Positions 1 through 8,549 of a stretch of 64,000 nucleotides of DNA are shown here, piece after piece (position 1 is the first letter of the stretch; each line of letters starts with the position of its first letter). The stretch covers positions 1 to 64,000 of the forward strand of contig NZ_RHNZ01000003.1 in NCBI RefSeq assembly GCF_003946395.1. Reading direction: 5' to 3'. The notes under the pieces are model-generated. The model saw only the letters and a list, made by a program, of their open reading frames with translations, did no database searches and was not told the origin of the DNA. The stretch comes from Levilactobacillus fuyuanensis. Its GTDB lineage: Bacteria > Bacillota > Bacilli > Lactobacillales > Lactobacillaceae. Both the position numbers and the translations under genes were made by a program.

Positions 1-12
1 TGCTAACTATCA

Positions 13-34
13 TAAGGGAGAGGCTTTCCCTTTT
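13..34 (+). terminator. Terminator-like hairpin at window edge
   Basis: The sequence contains complementary arms AAGGGA and TCCCTT with a short loop, followed by T-rich sequence. It probably ends a gene lying left of the window, and it separates that gene from the GtrA-like fragment that follows. Confidence 0.45.
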
Positions 35-71
35 CAATTGCTTATTTTTCTATTTACACATAATTATTTAA

Positions 72-284
72 ACACTCAAAACGCTCTTTAAATACGGCTG
101 TTTATTTATCGTACAGATGTTAGCCTCTGGGTTCTTTACTGATTTACTCACAACGCTCTTACCCGCCACTAATGGTCAGTTTATGCCGACCCTGGCCAAG
201 GTAATTGTTGATTTCGTACTCTTTATGATCAGTTATCAAATCCAACGTGACTTCATTTTTAAAGAAGGTCCTCAACATGTCTAA
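72..284 (+). pseudogene. GtrA-like protein, C-terminal half only
   Basis: This open frame encodes the second half of a GtrA-family membrane protein. GtrA proteins are small four-helix proteins thought to move lipid-linked sugars for glycosylation of cell-surface polymers. The visible part has two hydrophobic helices and ends in the typical pattern AK-x-DFVLF-SY-QR-FIFK. A stop codon at 69-71 and a terminator-like hairpin just upstream leave no room for the usual first two helices. The only ATG in frame, at 117, has no convincing ribosome binding site. I therefore read it as a 5'-truncated remnant; a functional 55-residue peptide is possible. It overlaps the start of the next gene by 8 bases, suggesting the two were once translationally coupled. 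Confidence 0.55.
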
Positions 285-2262
285 TCGCCGCCGGGCACTC
301 TATTTCTTGGCAATTCTCCTCTCCGTTATTTATTTGTTATGGCGAATATTCTTCACTATCCCTTGGCATGCAAATTTATTTACGCTCATTTTTGCTCTCT
401 TGCTGGTCCTTAGTGAAATCCTATCAAATATGACTGGATTTATCTTAATCTTCTTTAGAATGCTTTCCACCAAGAAAAAATGGCGACTAGAAATGCCAGA
501 CTATAGCACAACACAGCCCCTACCCGATGTGGATATTATTATCGTGACACACAATGAAGAAGTAGATTTATTGCGAAAAACCGTGAACGCCGCGACCTAC
601 ATTGACTATCCAGATAAGAGTAAAGTTCACGTTGTTATTGCAGATGATGGTAATCGACCCGAGGTTAAAGCCCTAGCCGCACACTACCACATCGGTTACT
701 CGGGAATGGAAGGTAATAAACAAGCAAAGTCTGGAAACATCAATCACACTTTAGAAAAACTGGACTCACCACTATTTGTCATTTTCGACACGGACATGAT
801 TCCTTTTTCCGGTTTCCTGCGAAATACGGTACCGCTATTTACCGAAAACTTCCAACAGCTCATCGATGATCCCGATCATACAGAACCGCTGGGCTTTGTG
901 CAGACACCGCAAAGCTTTTACAACGCCGACATCTTTCAGTTCAATCTCTTCTCAGAAAAAATCATTCCCAATGAACAAGATTTCTTCTCCAGAGACATTA
1001 ACGTGCTGAATGGCGGAAATAAACGCGCCTTATTTACCGGTTCTAATGCGGTATTCTTACGCAAAGCCGTTGATGAAGTCGGTGGCTTTCCAACCGATAC
1101 CATCACCGAAGATTTTGAGTTGGGAACAATGTTGAACATGGCGGGTTATATCAGTCTAGCGACCAAAGTTCCGCAGTCCAGTGGCATGACACCTATTGAT
1201 ATGAAAGGGGTCATTAAGCAACGAACGCGGTGGGCCCGTGGCGTTATGCAAAGCTGCCGTAACCTGCATATTTTCACCAACCCACACCTGTCACTAATGA
1301 ACCGAATCATTTTAATTAACACCTACTTTTACTGGTGGGCCTTCTTTCGCCGAATGATTTATATGATTGCCCCAATTCTATACGCCCTATTTAAAATTCA
1401 AGTCGTCAACGCAAACTTTTGGATTCTAATGGTGGTGTGGGCGCCGGGATACTTTCTCCTACACTACGTTATGGGAGATACTTCTGGGATGGGCGACACT
1501 GCCAAGATTCGTAATGAACGTTGGGGGGAAGTCCAGGAAACATTCTTCGCACCCTATCTGTTCATCCCTGTTATCCTCGAGACTCTGGGACTCAAAGCTA
1601 AAAAGTTTAAGGTAACCTCTAAGAATGTCACTTACTCACTCAAGGATAAGCTGTACATCTTGCCATACCTCATTCTGTGGACCATCACCGTAGTTTCGAT
1701 CATCAAATTCAATTATGGCAAATACGGTTCTGAAATTTTGGTAGGGAGTGTCATCACTTTCTGGCTATTAATGCATTTCATCAACTTAAGCATGTGTCTA
1801 TTTATTTCAATGGGGCGTCCAGTCTACCGAAAGAACGAGCGCTTTATCCGTCAAGTTCCCGGTAGCGTTCAAGGAAACGACGGTAAATGGCATTCGATGA
1901 CCACTGAGGATGTTTCTGAAGGTGGCGTGGCTTTCACCACTACCGAAGATTCTGTTGACGACATTGCGGAGGGTGATGACCTCAAACTGACCGTTAAACA
2001 TCAAGACTTCGATGTACAACTACACGGCAAGGTTGCCCGTATTAGCAACCGCAACGATACATCTATCTACAGTCTACAGGTCCATGTTGCGCCAGATGAG
2101 AATCGTGATCACTACCTACAGTTGATTTACGATGGTGCTAATAAGACATTACCAAGTGTCCAAGATACTTGGGTCACACCATTTGATGAGCTTTATATGA
2201 ACTTGATTGTGCGCGCACGTACTTATGAACGAAAACTAAGTCGGCGCTTTAATCGATTTTAA
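277..2262 (+). CDS. Cellulose-synthase-like glycosyltransferase (GT2) with PilZ domain
   Basis: A membrane-bound processive family 2 glycosyltransferase of the BcsA type, about 661 residues, expected to polymerise and export a surface polysaccharide. Two N-terminal membrane helices are followed by the catalytic domain with DDG (about residue 123), DTD (171), TED (277) and QRTRW (315), the D,D,D,QxxRW signature. More helices follow, then a C-terminal PilZ domain with RxxxR (about 518) and DVSEGG (545), the cyclic-di-GMP-binding motifs. I chose the ATG at 277, which has AGAAGG 8 bases upstream, over the in-frame GTG at 247. Two paralogous membrane proteins follow directly, the first starting 14 bases after the stop. 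Cellulose itself is not implied; the polymer is unknown. Confidence 0.85.
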   Translation: MSNRRRALYFLAILLSVIYLLWRIFFTIPWHANLFTLIFALLLVLSEILSNMTGFILIFFRMLSTKKKWRLEMPDYSTTQPLPDVDIIIVTHNEEVDLLRKTVNAATYIDYPDKSKVHVVIADDGNRPEVKALAAHYHIGYSGMEGNKQAKSGNINHTLEKLDSPLFVIFDTDMIPFSGFLRNTVPLFTENFQQLIDDPDHTEPLGFVQTPQSFYNADIFQFNLFSEKIIPNEQDFFSRDINVLNGGNKRALFTGSNAVFLRKAVDEVGGFPTDTITEDFELGTMLNMAGYISLATKVPQSSGMTPIDMKGVIKQRTRWARGVMQSCRNLHIFTNPHLSLMNRIILINTYFYWWAFFRRMIYMIAPILYALFKIQVVNANFWILMVVWAPGYFLLHYVMGDTSGMGDTAKIRNERWGEVQETFFAPYLFIPVILETLGLKAKKFKVTSKNVTYSLKDKLYILPYLILWTITVVSIIKFNYGKYGSEILVGSVITFWLLMHFINLSMCLFISMGRPVYRKNERFIRQVPGSVQGNDGKWHSMTTEDVSEGGVAFTTTEDSVDDIAEGDDLKLTVKHQDFDVQLHGKVARISNRNDTSIYSLQVHVAPDENRDHYLQLIYDGANKTLPSVQDTWVTPFDELYMNLIVRARTYERKLSRRFNRF

Positions 2263-2276
2263 AAGGAGTCGCTATC

Positions 2277-4118
2277 ATGAGCGCTTGGATTGGATTACTT
2301 GTCTACGTATTAGGATTATTGGGATACAACGGCACACTGCGGCGTCTAGGGGTCAGTCCCTACTTGGCTTGGATTACGGCCATGCTCGTTCAAATCCTAA
2401 TGCTGTACGTTTTTGCTATGGTTGGCATGCTTAACTTGGGCATCCAAATCGTCACCTATTTCGGGATAGCTTTGTTGGTCCTATGGTTCTTATTAAGTTT
2501 CTGGCATAAGGGCCAACTGAAGTTTGAAGGAATTCACCTCTTTGACTTCTGGATGATTGGTTTAGGTTTGGCTATGGGGCAAACGCTACTGAAGAGCCCC
2601 CTCGTCCACTACGATAATTTTTCCCACTGGGCCGTCATGGTCAAGTTCATGACATTTACTGGCCATCTTCCTGGGGCAACGGATAAATTAATTTCGTTCA
2701 CCTCGTATCCGCCTGCTACCGCTCTATATATCACGCAATTTGTCCATTGGACTGGGTTTAGCGATGGCACGATGTTAGTCGCCCAATTTATCCTGATCTG
2801 GGCTGCTGGTTACGCCATCTTCGCCGGGCTTCGTGACCGTTCGCGTGCCCTAACTGGTTTTATCCTCTGCTTTACATTAGCCATTTCATTTGTCTTCAAT
2901 GTCGCCATTCGACTAAATAACTTGTTAGTGGATTACGTGTTACCAATTATTGCTGTCGCAGGATTGATTGGCATTTTCGCTTACAGGAAAAAACCAGCGT
3001 TACTTTGCATGCACACCGCCATTTTTATTGGGGCGCTCATGTTGGTTAAAAATTCAGCGACTTTCTTTGTTGTCATGATTGGTGTGTACTTCCTGTATAC
3101 GCTGATTGCCAACGGGCATGGTCATTGGTACCGTCGACTAGCCATGATTCCACTGCAATTTGCGGGAACCATCGGCGTTGGCATCATGCCCTTTCTGTGG
3201 TGGGAATGGCACGTTAAACATACGTTTACACTCTCTAAACATCAAATTAGTACCCAGGCCTACTCCAAACAGTTGAATGGCGAAAGTCATCAAGAATTAC
3301 TTAAAATTGCTCACAAATTTATCGGGCAGATTTTAAGTACCAACTCCCTTTCAACTAAAGGCATTATCCTCATTAACGTCGTGTTAATTGGCATGTGGAT
3401 TTATATTCGGTTGCGCGCGCATCGCCGGAATAATCTTTTCGGCATGGCGTTTCTTTTGGATATCGTGTTCATTGCCTATTACGGTAGTCTGTTTGGCATG
3501 TATATTCTCTCAATGCCTTACGCGGAAGCAATTGTTTTGGATGGTTTTGAACGCTACATGGGAAGTATGGTCATCCTCAACTTGCTCATCGGTTCAGTTC
3601 CCCTCGTGCGTGCGCTGGATCGCATACAGTTCGAGCAGAACTTTCAAAAGCGAAACACACAGTCCTTTAAGAGTGCAGCCACCAAAAATGCTTACCAAAT
3701 CTCTACACTGGTTGTCGGATTTTTCGCTATCACAATGATGTATTCAGAAATTACGGGAACTAATTTTACAAATAAAATGAATCACAACACCTTGCCACTT
3801 CAAATGAGTCGTATTGCTAAACCGTGGACCCATTTGAATCACAAAAAGGTCCTAATCGTGGACCCGGAAAAAGTTGACGTCGACGACTACTATGCTGGGT
3901 ATGTTGGGCGCTACTACTTCTTTACTGATCAGGCAGTCGGTCAAGAAAACTTCATGATGACCCCCAAGGCTTTCAAAGTCGCTGTGGAACACTTTGACTA
4001 TGTTGCGATACCCGAAACCCACCGAACCTTCACCGTTCTCACTGAAAAAGTCTATCACCAGCATGTAGTGACGGGATTCTTTAAAGTGACGAATCACGGA
4101 CTAGAACGCATTCATTAA
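2277..4118 (+). CDS. Polytopic membrane protein, possible GT-C-like enzyme (copy 1)
   Basis: A 613-residue protein with about a dozen hydrophobic helices and a hydrophilic C-terminal domain of roughly 120 residues. I do not recognise a named family. A conserved extracytoplasmic-looking segment, HYDNFSHW around residue 110 and SYPPATALYITQF around 145, resembles the acidic/His loop of GT-C glycosyltransferases and O-antigen polymerase-like proteins, so a role in building or modifying the polymer made by the upstream glycosyltransferase is plausible. An AAAGGAG site lies just upstream of the ATG. The next gene is a clear paralog along its whole length. Function is inferred only from context. 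Confidence 0.7.
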   Translation: MSAWIGLLVYVLGLLGYNGTLRRLGVSPYLAWITAMLVQILMLYVFAMVGMLNLGIQIVTYFGIALLVLWFLLSFWHKGQLKFEGIHLFDFWMIGLGLAMGQTLLKSPLVHYDNFSHWAVMVKFMTFTGHLPGATDKLISFTSYPPATALYITQFVHWTGFSDGTMLVAQFILIWAAGYAIFAGLRDRSRALTGFILCFTLAISFVFNVAIRLNNLLVDYVLPIIAVAGLIGIFAYRKKPALLCMHTAIFIGALMLVKNSATFFVVMIGVYFLYTLIANGHGHWYRRLAMIPLQFAGTIGVGIMPFLWWEWHVKHTFTLSKHQISTQAYSKQLNGESHQELLKIAHKFIGQILSTNSLSTKGIILINVVLIGMWIYIRLRAHRRNNLFGMAFLLDIVFIAYYGSLFGMYILSMPYAEAIVLDGFERYMGSMVILNLLIGSVPLVRALDRIQFEQNFQKRNTQSFKSAATKNAYQISTLVVGFFAITMMYSEITGTNFTNKMNHNTLPLQMSRIAKPWTHLNHKKVLIVDPEKVDVDDYYAGYVGRYYFFTDQAVGQENFMMTPKAFKVAVEHFDYVAIPETHRTFTVLTEKVYHQHVVTGFFKVTNHGLERIH

Positions 4119-4141
4119 TTTACCAAAATGGAGGGACCCTC

Positions 4142-5998
4142 TTGGCATTCATTGGATTTATTTTCTTCGCTTTGGCTTTGATCGGCTACAGTAGTACGAT
4201 GCGTTGGCTTCACGTTAATCCTTATTTAACGTGGATTACCGGTATCTTAGTACAAATTTTGTTGCTGTATATCTTTGCCATGCTGGGATGGCTCAGACCT
4301 GGCATCTGGATTGTAACCAGCTTGGGTGTTGGCCTATTGCTAGTCAGACTAATTTTAGGTTACTACGGAAAAGTTGCCTTTCATTATGAAGGCTTACACC
4401 TCTTTGATGCCTGGATGATTTTTCTAGGCTTCGTGATGGCACTGGTCCTTTTGCGCAGCCCCTTAATTCATTACGACAATTTTTCACATTGGGCAACGAT
4501 CGTTAAGTTTATGACCTACACCGGGCATTTACCTGGTGCCAGTGATACCATCATTTCTTTTACATCCTATCCCCCTGCAACTGCCCTTTTTATTACGCAA
4601 TTTGTTACTTTTACAGGATTCGCCTCTGGCACCATGTTGGTCGCTCAATTCATCTTGATTTGGGCCGCTAGTTACGCCATCTTTGCGACCTTACGCGATC
4701 GAACACGTGGCCTAAACTCGATGTTGTTATGCCTGACAATTGCCATTTCTTACGTTTTCAATATCAACATTCGGTTAAATAATTTATTAGTCGATTACGT
4801 TCTGGCTATCCTCACAATGGCTGCGTTAGTTGGTATATTCATCTATCAACAGCACCCGCGTATGCAGATGGCGCACGTCGCCCTGTTTAGTGGAACACTA
4901 TTGTTAGTAAAGAATTCGGCGGCATTCTTTGTCGCAATCATCGCCACGTACTACCTGTACATGCTGATCCAACGGTCTTCAACCGCCCATTGGTTCAAGC
5001 GCACCGTAAGTACCCTAGGCATTTGGCTTGGGACACTGCTAGTCGGTGCCTTACCCTTCATCGTGTGGGAAATTCATGTCAAAATGACATTTATTACTTC
5101 CAAACACGAAATTAGTGCGCAAGCATACTCCAGCCAATTGTCCCATGATGGCTTACAAGGCTTCATTAGCATTGGCCAACAATTCCTCAAACAAATTTTT
5201 AACTTAGGGTCCCTATCTACTCAAGGGTTTTTACTCCTAAATATCCTACTGATCAGTAGTTGGGCAATTATTAAATATGCTTGCCATCACCCCAATAACT
5301 TATTCAAGCTCCTAGGCTGGTTAGATCTGATTTCACTTCTCTATTACTTCAGTCTACTCGGCATGTATGTTCTATCTATGCCTTACGACGAAGCGATTAC
5401 CCTAGATGGTTTTGAACGATACATGTCAACAATCGTGGTGCTTAATCTATTTATCGGGGCTATCGTTTTAGTTCGCGTCATTGATGAAACTTTCTATGAG
5501 CAGAATTTTGTTGAACGTAGTCCCCGTAATTTCCAATCCATTTGGACCAAGAACGGGTATCAACTGGCCTCATTCTTAGTTATGTTTTTTTCCGTTATCA
5601 TGATGTACTCCGAAATCAATGGTACCAACTTCACAAATAATTATAATCGGCACACCCTCCCGGTAATGTTAACGAAAATAGCGCGTCCCTGGACCAAACT
5701 AAATAACACTAAAATACTGATAGTCGATCCGCAAAAAGTTGAAGTAACCACCTACTATACTGGCTACTTAGCCAACTACTACTTTTTCACCAACAACGCT
5801 ACCGGTCAGGCCACCTTTAGTAAAAACCGGATAGCCTTCCGCAAAGGCTTAGCCCAGTATGATTATGTCGCCGTTCCAGAATACGACAAAACCTTCACAC
5901 GCGGGATGAAGAAGAGCTATCACCAACACATTCGTACAGGCTTCTACCGGGTCGCCAATGGTCATCTGTTCCGGGTACCCCTAGCCAAGACAAAATGA
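4142..5998 (+). CDS. Polytopic membrane protein, possible GT-C-like enzyme (copy 2)
   Basis: A 618-residue paralog of the preceding protein, sharing the HYDNFSHW and SYPPATALFITQF segments, the same helix pattern and a similar C-terminal domain (motif ILIVDPxKV). It begins with TTG at 4142, preceded by GGAGGG with 6-base spacing; no ATG fits better. The 23-base gap to copy 1 indicates one operon ended by the palindromic terminator at 6013. Tandem duplication followed by divergence is evident. The two copies may handle different substrates or form a heteromeric complex; the sequence does not tell which. Confidence 0.7.
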   Translation: MAFIGFIFFALALIGYSSTMRWLHVNPYLTWITGILVQILLLYIFAMLGWLRPGIWIVTSLGVGLLLVRLILGYYGKVAFHYEGLHLFDAWMIFLGFVMALVLLRSPLIHYDNFSHWATIVKFMTYTGHLPGASDTIISFTSYPPATALFITQFVTFTGFASGTMLVAQFILIWAASYAIFATLRDRTRGLNSMLLCLTIAISYVFNINIRLNNLLVDYVLAILTMAALVGIFIYQQHPRMQMAHVALFSGTLLLVKNSAAFFVAIIATYYLYMLIQRSSTAHWFKRTVSTLGIWLGTLLVGALPFIVWEIHVKMTFITSKHEISAQAYSSQLSHDGLQGFISIGQQFLKQIFNLGSLSTQGFLLLNILLISSWAIIKYACHHPNNLFKLLGWLDLISLLYYFSLLGMYVLSMPYDEAITLDGFERYMSTIVVLNLFIGAIVLVRVIDETFYEQNFVERSPRNFQSIWTKNGYQLASFLVMFFSVIMMYSEINGTNFTNNYNRHTLPVMLTKIARPWTKLNNTKILIVDPQKVEVTTYYTGYLANYYFFTNNATGQATFSKNRIAFRKGLAQYDYVAVPEYDKTFTRGMKKSYHQHIRTGFYRVANGHLFRVPLAKTK

Positions 5999-6012
5999 TT
6001 GGCGAACTAAAT

Positions 6013-6052
6013 TGTACAGTAAAGGCCCGGCATGCCGGGCCTTTACTGTACA
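6013..6052. terminator. Perfect 40-bp palindrome, bidirectional terminator
   Basis: Both 20-base arms are exactly complementary (TGTACAGTAAAGGCCCGGCA and its reverse complement) around a GC-rich centre. It lies between the convergent polysaccharide operon and the MetE-like gene and can end transcription from both sides, although the T runs are weak. Confidence 0.75.
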
Positions 6053-6087
6053 GAAATAAAAATAAGTCGCGTCCTACCCTAACTAAA

Positions 6088-7215
6088 CTATGCGTCCCAA
6101 ACACTATCCGAGATCCGCTTGACTAGCTTCAACTTGGCCCACTGCTGGTCCTCCGTCAACTGATTTCCTTCCTCAGTCGAGGCAAAGCCACACTGCGTGG
6201 AGAGCGCCAGGTTGGCTAATGGCACTTGTTTGGCGGCGTCCGCGATCCGCGCCTTCACGACAGCCTCATCCTCTAGCTCAGGGAACTTAGACGTGATCAA
6301 TCCCAAGACTAACCGCTTACCAGCATCGCCATTCCAGATTTTCTTCAATGGCGCAAAGCTTCCGGCTCGATCGCTGTCGTATTCCAGAAACAGCCCGTCA
6401 TAGTGCAGTGCACCCAGGTAGTCCGCCACGTCATCGTAACCGCCAGAGAACAGGTAAGTCGACTTAAAGTTCCCCCGGCAAATGTGCGTGGTGACCGTCA
6501 GATCATCGGGTAACCCTGCCAGCAAGCTGTTGATGACATGAACGGCATCCTCGGCCAGACCAACGTACTTTTGGTGGGCGGTGGCATCGTCAGCCGTCTC
6601 ATTGAGCTTACTGATCAGAAAGGCCCACGTCGTATCGTCCAGCTGTAAGTACCGGCAACCTAAGTCATAGAAATGCAGAATCGTTTCATGATAAGCCTTG
6701 GCCAGGTCATCTAAGTAAGCGTCCCAGGTTTCATAGAATTGGTGCCAGTTGTCACTCCGGTTGTCCCGGAATAACATCGTTGGTGACGGGATGGTCTGCT
6801 TCACGACCACACCATCTGGCACCAAACTCTGTAAGTATGTAAAGCTCTCAAAGAAGGGATGGTCCGGGTTAAAGGCAATCTTGCCGACCAAATCCGCATT
6901 GTCTGTCCGCGTCTTGCTCCCATGGAATTTATAACTTTGCTGATAGTCGTAGTGTCCCACACCCGCCAGACCCCAGAGAAAGTCCAGATGCCACCAACTG
7001 CGGTTGAATTCGCCATCGGTGACCGCCTTCAGGCCGAGGTTGACCTGCTCAGCCACGACACGCTTCGTTTCAGTCCGCTGAACCGTCTTCAATTCGTCCG
7101 CCGTAATCTCACCAGCCGCAAATTTTGCCCGAGCGTCCTTCAAGTTCGCTGGCCGTAAGAGACTACCTACAACGTCATACCGGTAAGGAAATGCTTTTAA
7201 AGTCGTTGTCGTCAT
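6088..7215 (-). CDS. MetE-like cobalamin-independent methionine synthase domain protein (YxjG/YxjH family)
   Basis: A 375-residue protein similar to the C-terminal catalytic domain of cobalamin-independent methionine synthase, without the N-terminal half of full MetE. This matches the stand-alone YxjG/YxjH type, which transfers methyl groups to homocysteine or related thiols. Zinc-ligand regions typical of MetE are visible: THICRGN, LEYDSD and STQCGFAS near the C-terminus. The ATG start is preceded by AGGAGG. The gene lies alone behind a T-box leader whose specifier reads ATG (Met), so methionyl-tRNA charging most likely controls it. The methyl donor cannot be deduced. Confidence 0.85.
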   Translation of the reverse strand: MTTTTLKAFPYRYDVVGSLLRPANLKDARAKFAAGEITADELKTVQRTETKRVVAEQVNLGLKAVTDGEFNRSWWHLDFLWGLAGVGHYDYQQSYKFHGSKTRTDNADLVGKIAFNPDHPFFESFTYLQSLVPDGVVVKQTIPSPTMLFRDNRSDNWHQFYETWDAYLDDLAKAYHETILHFYDLGCRYLQLDDTTWAFLISKLNETADDATAHQKYVGLAEDAVHVINSLLAGLPDDLTVTTHICRGNFKSTYLFSGGYDDVADYLGALHYDGLFLEYDSDRAGSFAPLKKIWNGDAGKRLVLGLITSKFPELEDEAVVKARIADAAKQVPLANLALSTQCGFASTEEGNQLTEDQQWAKLKLVKRISDSVWDA

Positions 7216-7249
7216 GATAAATTCCTCCTATATTTTGTGATCTGTCATG

Positions 7250-7545
7250 GGACATAAAAAACGCATGCGTCCCCGAACTAATTGCTTAGCTCAAGGGACG
7301 AATGCGTCGTTTTACCACCCTAGTTTACGAGGCCTTCACAGCCCTTGCCTCAACGGTACCTATTGATACCCGGAAAGTTAACGGTTCCTACCGATCAAGT
7401 AGCGTGAACCGCTTGATAGCTATCAGGAGCTCATCTTCACGGCTAGTCGTTGACCCATTCTCACCTACCGGGCTCACTGAACAACGACGTCACCACTACT
7501 CTTCTCCTAGCTTTTATGACAAATCGATTAGAAATTAATGGTAGT
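7250..7545 (-). promoter_or_regulatory. T-box leader, methionine-specific
   Basis: Read on the minus strand, the leader contains AGGGTGG, the T-box core that pairs with the uncharged tRNA acceptor end. This is followed by a terminator (arms GACGCATTCGTCCC and GGGACGCATGCGT, then a T run) near 7308-7257. Upstream is a Stem I with an AGTA bulge motif and GAAGATGAG, where the spacing GAA-N-ATG-A makes ATG the specifier codon. Uncharged tRNA-Met would stabilise the antiterminator and allow expression of the MetE-like gene. Confidence 0.85.
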
Positions 7546-7579
7546 TTAGTCCTCTCAGCGACCACTGTCAAGCAACTTT

Positions 7580-8530
7580 TTAGGAAAGCACCACGACTTT
7601 ACCAAAACTATGGTGACTTGCCAAATATTCATGAGCCGCTCGCATGTCGCTCAGTAGAAAGGTTTTAACGGGTGTGACATCAATATCATGGCTGGCGATT
7701 AACTGCAAGAGATCTTGAATCCGCGTCACCTGCACATCCCCAGAATAAAATGACGTCAGGTAACAGTCATTGGGAATTCTCATAATCGGATCGAAATCCG
7801 TCAGCGTCCATTGCCCACCTAACTGTCCGGTCGAACTCACAATCCCCCCGGAATTCAGGTGAGTTAGGGAATCGGCAACCGTTGCGGGTCCAATCAGATC
7901 CAACACGCGATCAAATTTCGCCGAAGTCAGCAATTGACCATCGCGTTCTTCAACGACCGCATCAAAACCGGCCGCCTTCAGCTGATCCGTCTTACCAAGT
8001 TGACGGGTAGTTGCCGTCACGGTCACGTCCGCCATCGCGTGCGCTAACTTGGCTGTCGCAACACCGACACCACTGGTTCCGCCACGAACTAACAGCTGAT
8101 CACCGGCCCGCAATCGCAACCCAAGCAGCGCCCCGTAAGCCGTGTAGTATGTCTCGGGCACCGCTGCCAACGAGGCCCACGGCAACTCAGTGGTTACCGG
8201 GAAGATCTGTGCGTTGGGAACGAGCACGTACTCCGCATAACTCCCATCGTAGGCCCGCCCCATTTCACCCATAAAGGTGATCACCGTCTGCCCCACGGAT
8301 AGCCGTGTTTCTTCAGTCGATTCGGCGACCGTGCCGACTGCCTCAATTCCTAGGATTCGTGGAAACGCGACGCTGGGTGACTTCCCCTCACGCGTAAAGA
8401 CCTCCGAATGGTTGACCCCACGACCCTTGACTTGAATCAACGACCAGCCTGGCTTGACCTTGGGCGTGGGAACCGTCACATTTTCCAATACCGCCGGTTC
8501 TCCCGGATGACGCACGATAACTGCTTGCAT
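7580..8530 (-). CDS. Medium-chain dehydrogenase/reductase, quinone oxidoreductase-like
   Basis: A 316-residue NAD(P)-dependent oxidoreductase of the zinc-free quinone oxidoreductase branch. An N-terminal GroES-like domain (GIEAVGTVAE near residue 42) precedes a Rossmann domain with LLVRGGTSGVGVATAKLA near 147. The structural-zinc cysteines of alcohol dehydrogenases are absent. It is a paralog of the gene at 11994-12938; both carry the NHSEV/VHRYEV and PRxxGxEAVG segments. It lies just downstream of the osmolyte transporter genes on the same strand, so co-transcription is possible. Substrate unknown. Confidence 0.8.
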   Translation of the reverse strand: MQAVIVRHPGEPAVLENVTVPTPKVKPGWSLIQVKGRGVNHSEVFTREGKSPSVAFPRILGIEAVGTVAESTEETRLSVGQTVITFMGEMGRAYDGSYAEYVLVPNAQIFPVTTELPWASLAAVPETYYTAYGALLGLRLRAGDQLLVRGGTSGVGVATAKLAHAMADVTVTATTRQLGKTDQLKAAGFDAVVEERDGQLLTSAKFDRVLDLIGPATVADSLTHLNSGGIVSSTGQLGGQWTLTDFDPIMRIPNDCYLTSFYSGDVQVTRIQDLLQLIASHDIDVTPVKTFLLSDMRAAHEYLASHHSFGKVVVLS

Positions 8531-8549
8531 CCTGCTAACTTCCCTTCGA

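Noticed and set aside
277-2262. Naming the glycosyltransferase bcsA
   Set aside because: No BcsB or other cellulose subunits are present, so a cellulose product is not supported.
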